From NCBI RefSeq assembly GCF_041260155.1, contig NC_091931.1:27979654-28043653 (forward strand): a stretch of 64,000 nt of DNA, in the 5' to 3' direction. This document shows, in pieces, positions 61,678 through 64,000 of the stretch (position 1 is the stretch's first letter; every line of letters starts with the position of its first letter). Under the pieces are notes generated by a model, which saw only the letters and a program-made list of their open reading frames with translations, was not told the origin of the DNA and made no database searches. Origin of the DNA: Ptychodera flava (lineage: Eukaryota; Hemichordata; Enteropneusta; Ptychoderidae). A program made the translations under genes and the position numbers.

Positions 61678-62164
61678 GTAAGTAACTGCAATACGGCGGT
61701 GCCAATTTTCGTAAATGGCGCTTCTTTACAAATCACAGGTAAAATCACCAGCACAATATTTTACCAACCTCAGCTAAGGTGTTAGAGTGTTTCGAGAGTG
61801 CACGTTGGGCAGACAGAGGCTACAGAGTGATTATACGGGACATTCTCATTCGCTCGGCGAAACATTGCCGATTCCCGCGACAAAATTAGTGGGTGGACGG
61901 ACTGTGGTCTGCCATTTCCTCGTTCGTTGCAAAACGACAATATGGCGTCGTTAATATTTTACAGCGTTCGACGAAATTAAGGCTTTATCACTTCAACCTA
62001 ATTTCAACGCAGGTAGAACAATTTTGAACGGCACTTGCCCGTATAAAGACGAAACTGATAGTATCTATTTTCTTTCATTTTTGTGTGAATGCAATTATAG
62101 GCCGAAATATGTCACCTCATGAACGAATGCTGACGTCATAACATCAAAACCTGAGAACCGTTAC

Positions 62165-62445
62165 GGTACAATGCACCTCGGGAAAGATATTTGGACTCTC
62201 AAACGTTTTACCATGCGCTGATGATATACAGTGGGTCGATTTTTGACCCCACAGTTTGAGAATTAACAAAAGAAAAGTAGCCATTTTGAATTTTAAATAT
62301 CGGTAAATTTCAGGCGATTTGATTCCGTAATACCAATCATTTTGCGAGACGACCTCAGATATTTTTCCTTGATTCTAAAAGAAAAATATTGCAAAATTTC
62401 TAAATGTTTAGGTTTCGAGGCGTCTACTATCTCGGGAAGCACCGT
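62165..62445 (+). mobile_element. TTAA-family MITE inherited in copy C
   Basis: It starts ACAATGCACCTCGGGAAAGA and ends near TTTCGAGGCGTCTAC, with the GTAGCCATTTTGAATTT core. Its left end is the best kept of the three copies at this position. Confidence 0.6.
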
Positions 62446-63300
62446 TCATCGTAGTATAACAGCTGAAGAATAAAAAAAAAATCCACAACAAATCGCTGGT
62501 CAGCCATTTTAGGAATATGTGCAACTTTCATTTTCGGCAACTTCAACGATTATGGTACTTGACTCCCTATGAATGCCGCCGTTCAGTGTTGTGTGTCTCG
62601 GAGGTCAAGGGGAATAGTATATCGATAAGTACTAAAACCAAATAGTCACGGTGTCGTGCAGATCTTGTAAATTTTACAGTCCGATTTACTAAGTTTATCT
62701 CCGTTTTTTAGATTAATATTTAACGTTTCTGCGTACATCGTCAAATGTACTAGCACAATGAGGTGTTTCCCAGTGTTAGAACTTGTTTTTGTTTAATCAT
62801 AAGCTCATGATGGCGTTCTTGATATGTCTGACTTCCCGTCAGGTTTCGACGTTTCGGTACACGTAGTTTTCGATCCGTTTTGAACTTAGTGACAGTGGAC
62901 CGGGAAAAAATATATCAAGAGTCCGTCGAAGTAATTGCGACACGCATCAAACAAACAATGGCGTCACTGTGAAGGTGTGCCGGGAGGTGATCAATCCAGA
63001 TGACCTATGCACAATAGGTCTATATGAAATATGAGTACTTATTTCACAAACAAACAAAATCCAACTCAACTGTTCTGTACCGTGACTGTCTCGGACCCCG
63101 CAGGGGGAAAAACTGACATTTTCCTAGGGGCCCGACAAATTGTCTCAGTCGACCTCCACACGATGTCTCCCTTTTCACGAAGTTCACTCTGGTTAATACC
63201 GGATAAGAAAATTTGAAAGGGAAATGTTCCCTGACGTGGTACACTGGCACATTTAATGTTCCACGCGTTCACTCATTTATCGGGTTACACTTAGCAAACG

Positions 63301-63494
63301 TAAAGGTATACAGTCACCCGTAATCTAAATATGTCCATATGTGATGGTCAAAGGGGCGTTCCTTGGTATTCAAAATGCCCATTTGAGGGCGCTGTTTTTA
63401 AAAAGCGGCCACCCGCTTAAAATCTATGATTGGTTAGATTTTCTCTTTTCATGGTAACTGTGGCAAATTTGAAACAGGTGACAGTATACCTTTA
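63301..63494 (-). mobile_element. GGTATACTGTCACC MITE, copy 2
   Basis: TAAAGGTATACAGTCACC to GGTGACAGTATACCTTTA. The interior is the reverse complement of 39873-40063 (AAAGCGGCCACCCGCTTAAA, ATCTATGATTGGTTAGATTT), so the two copies face opposite ways. Confidence 0.8.
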
Positions 63495-63839
63495 ATTTTG
63501 GTGGAATGCGCCTCGGAGAAAGATATTTGGACTGTCAGTTTTTTTTTTTAAATTGTTCTGTTCTACCACTTGTTGGGCCGCATTGTAAAGCTCTTGGTGT
63601 AAGAAACACACTCACCGTCTAAGTTATTCGAAAATAGAAAATTTTATTTTTCCTCATAGAAAAACCATTTTGAATTTCAGATATCGGTAAATGTTAAGTT
63701 AATTATTTCCCTAGCTAGTGCACAACTTTGGACGGTGACCCCTGATTTTTATTCTTGATTGGAAGTTTCATTGAGGAAAGTTTGAGCAAAAGTTTAAGTT
63801 TTCCACCAGTGCACTTTCGAGACGCATACCACCATAATT
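63492..63839 (+). mobile_element. TTAA-family MITE, copy next to the previous element
   Basis: TTTTGGTGGAATGCGCCTCGG begins one base after a TTAA shared with the edge of the neighbouring MITE. The right end is TTTCGAGACGCATACCACCA. The core reads ACCATTTTGAATTTCAGATA and the GGTGACCCC block is present. Confidence 0.7.
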
Positions 63840-64000
63840 CCGTCGAATTTAATCGTTTGAACAATTTGCTGTTTGTTCAGACTCACCAAGGTTATTCTTC
63901 AGACACTACTGCTTCCCGACTGGCCTTGTGTTCTGTGTCACCTGCTCACTTGACTTTCATCAGTATAGTTAGTCATTTGTGAAACTTGTGAATAGAGTTT

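Larger units (their letters stand above)
59820..62720. repeat. large duplication, copy C
   Basis: Collinear with A and B: CAAGTTCTTGCGTGGATGTA near 59838, a run of CTGACCTGACC-type repeats near 60000-60030 (also near 52030), GGGTCCGACACAGTAG near 60435, the promoter near 61431, the donor at 61677 and the MITE at 62165. No LRR coding exon is seen before the window ends. Confidence 0.75.

Overview
The window reads as nuclear DNA of an invertebrate animal, most likely a deuterostome (cephalochordate, hemichordate or echinoderm; species not settled). The reasons are genes with spliced 5' noncoding exons and single large coding exons, LRR and LRR-Ig receptors, metazoan tRNA-Gly(GCC) genes, long TA/CT/CATA microsatellites and abundant small inverted-repeat DNA transposons. 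I saw no CRISPR array, bacterial operon or recognisable retrovirus-like element.

The left half (about 4-34 kb) holds four plus-strand genes. Three are paralogues at 3984-7543, 16123-18047 and 24756-26254. Each encodes a short N-terminal ectodomain, one membrane segment, a basic stop-transfer and a long acidic, disordered tail studded with tyrosine motifs of SH2-binding type (YVNM, YENL, YMSL, YMEM). This is the layout of vertebrate transmembrane adaptor proteins such as LAT and PAG. All three end in a shared module that I do not recognise: a NVAALIGxF-type helix patch followed by a terminal IIIDK-type patch. The first two genes carry the module twice. The fourth gene (32060-33921) is an LRR-Ig-TM receptor, also with a tyrosine-rich tail. 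The inferred picture is a local cluster of a cell-surface receptor and membrane adaptors feeding tyrosine-kinase signalling.

The right half (about 34.7-63 kb) is built of duplications. Two tandem units of about 3.7 kb (34.75-38.54 and 38.58-42.2 kb) each carry two tRNA-Gly genes. They are followed by three copies of a larger segment (42.5-47.7, 48.5-57.2 and 59.8-62.7 kb). Each large copy contains a conserved promoter (TGACGTCA plus a TATA-like box) and a 5' noncoding exon with a GTAAGT donor. Only the first copy still holds a coding exon, a broken LRR-TM receptor at 46250-47679; the second keeps only its 3' tail, and the third shows none inside the window. Comparing copies gives natural empty sites, which date and delimit several transposon insertions, including a 3 kb TTAA-flanked element, a Mutator-like MITE with a 9 bp target duplication and a 2 kb nested foldback element.

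Nearly every long coding region shows apparent single-base indels, mostly minus-one. This could be uncorrected assembly error or recent decay; the sequence alone cannot decide, and it limits how firmly the ends of the proteins can be stated.
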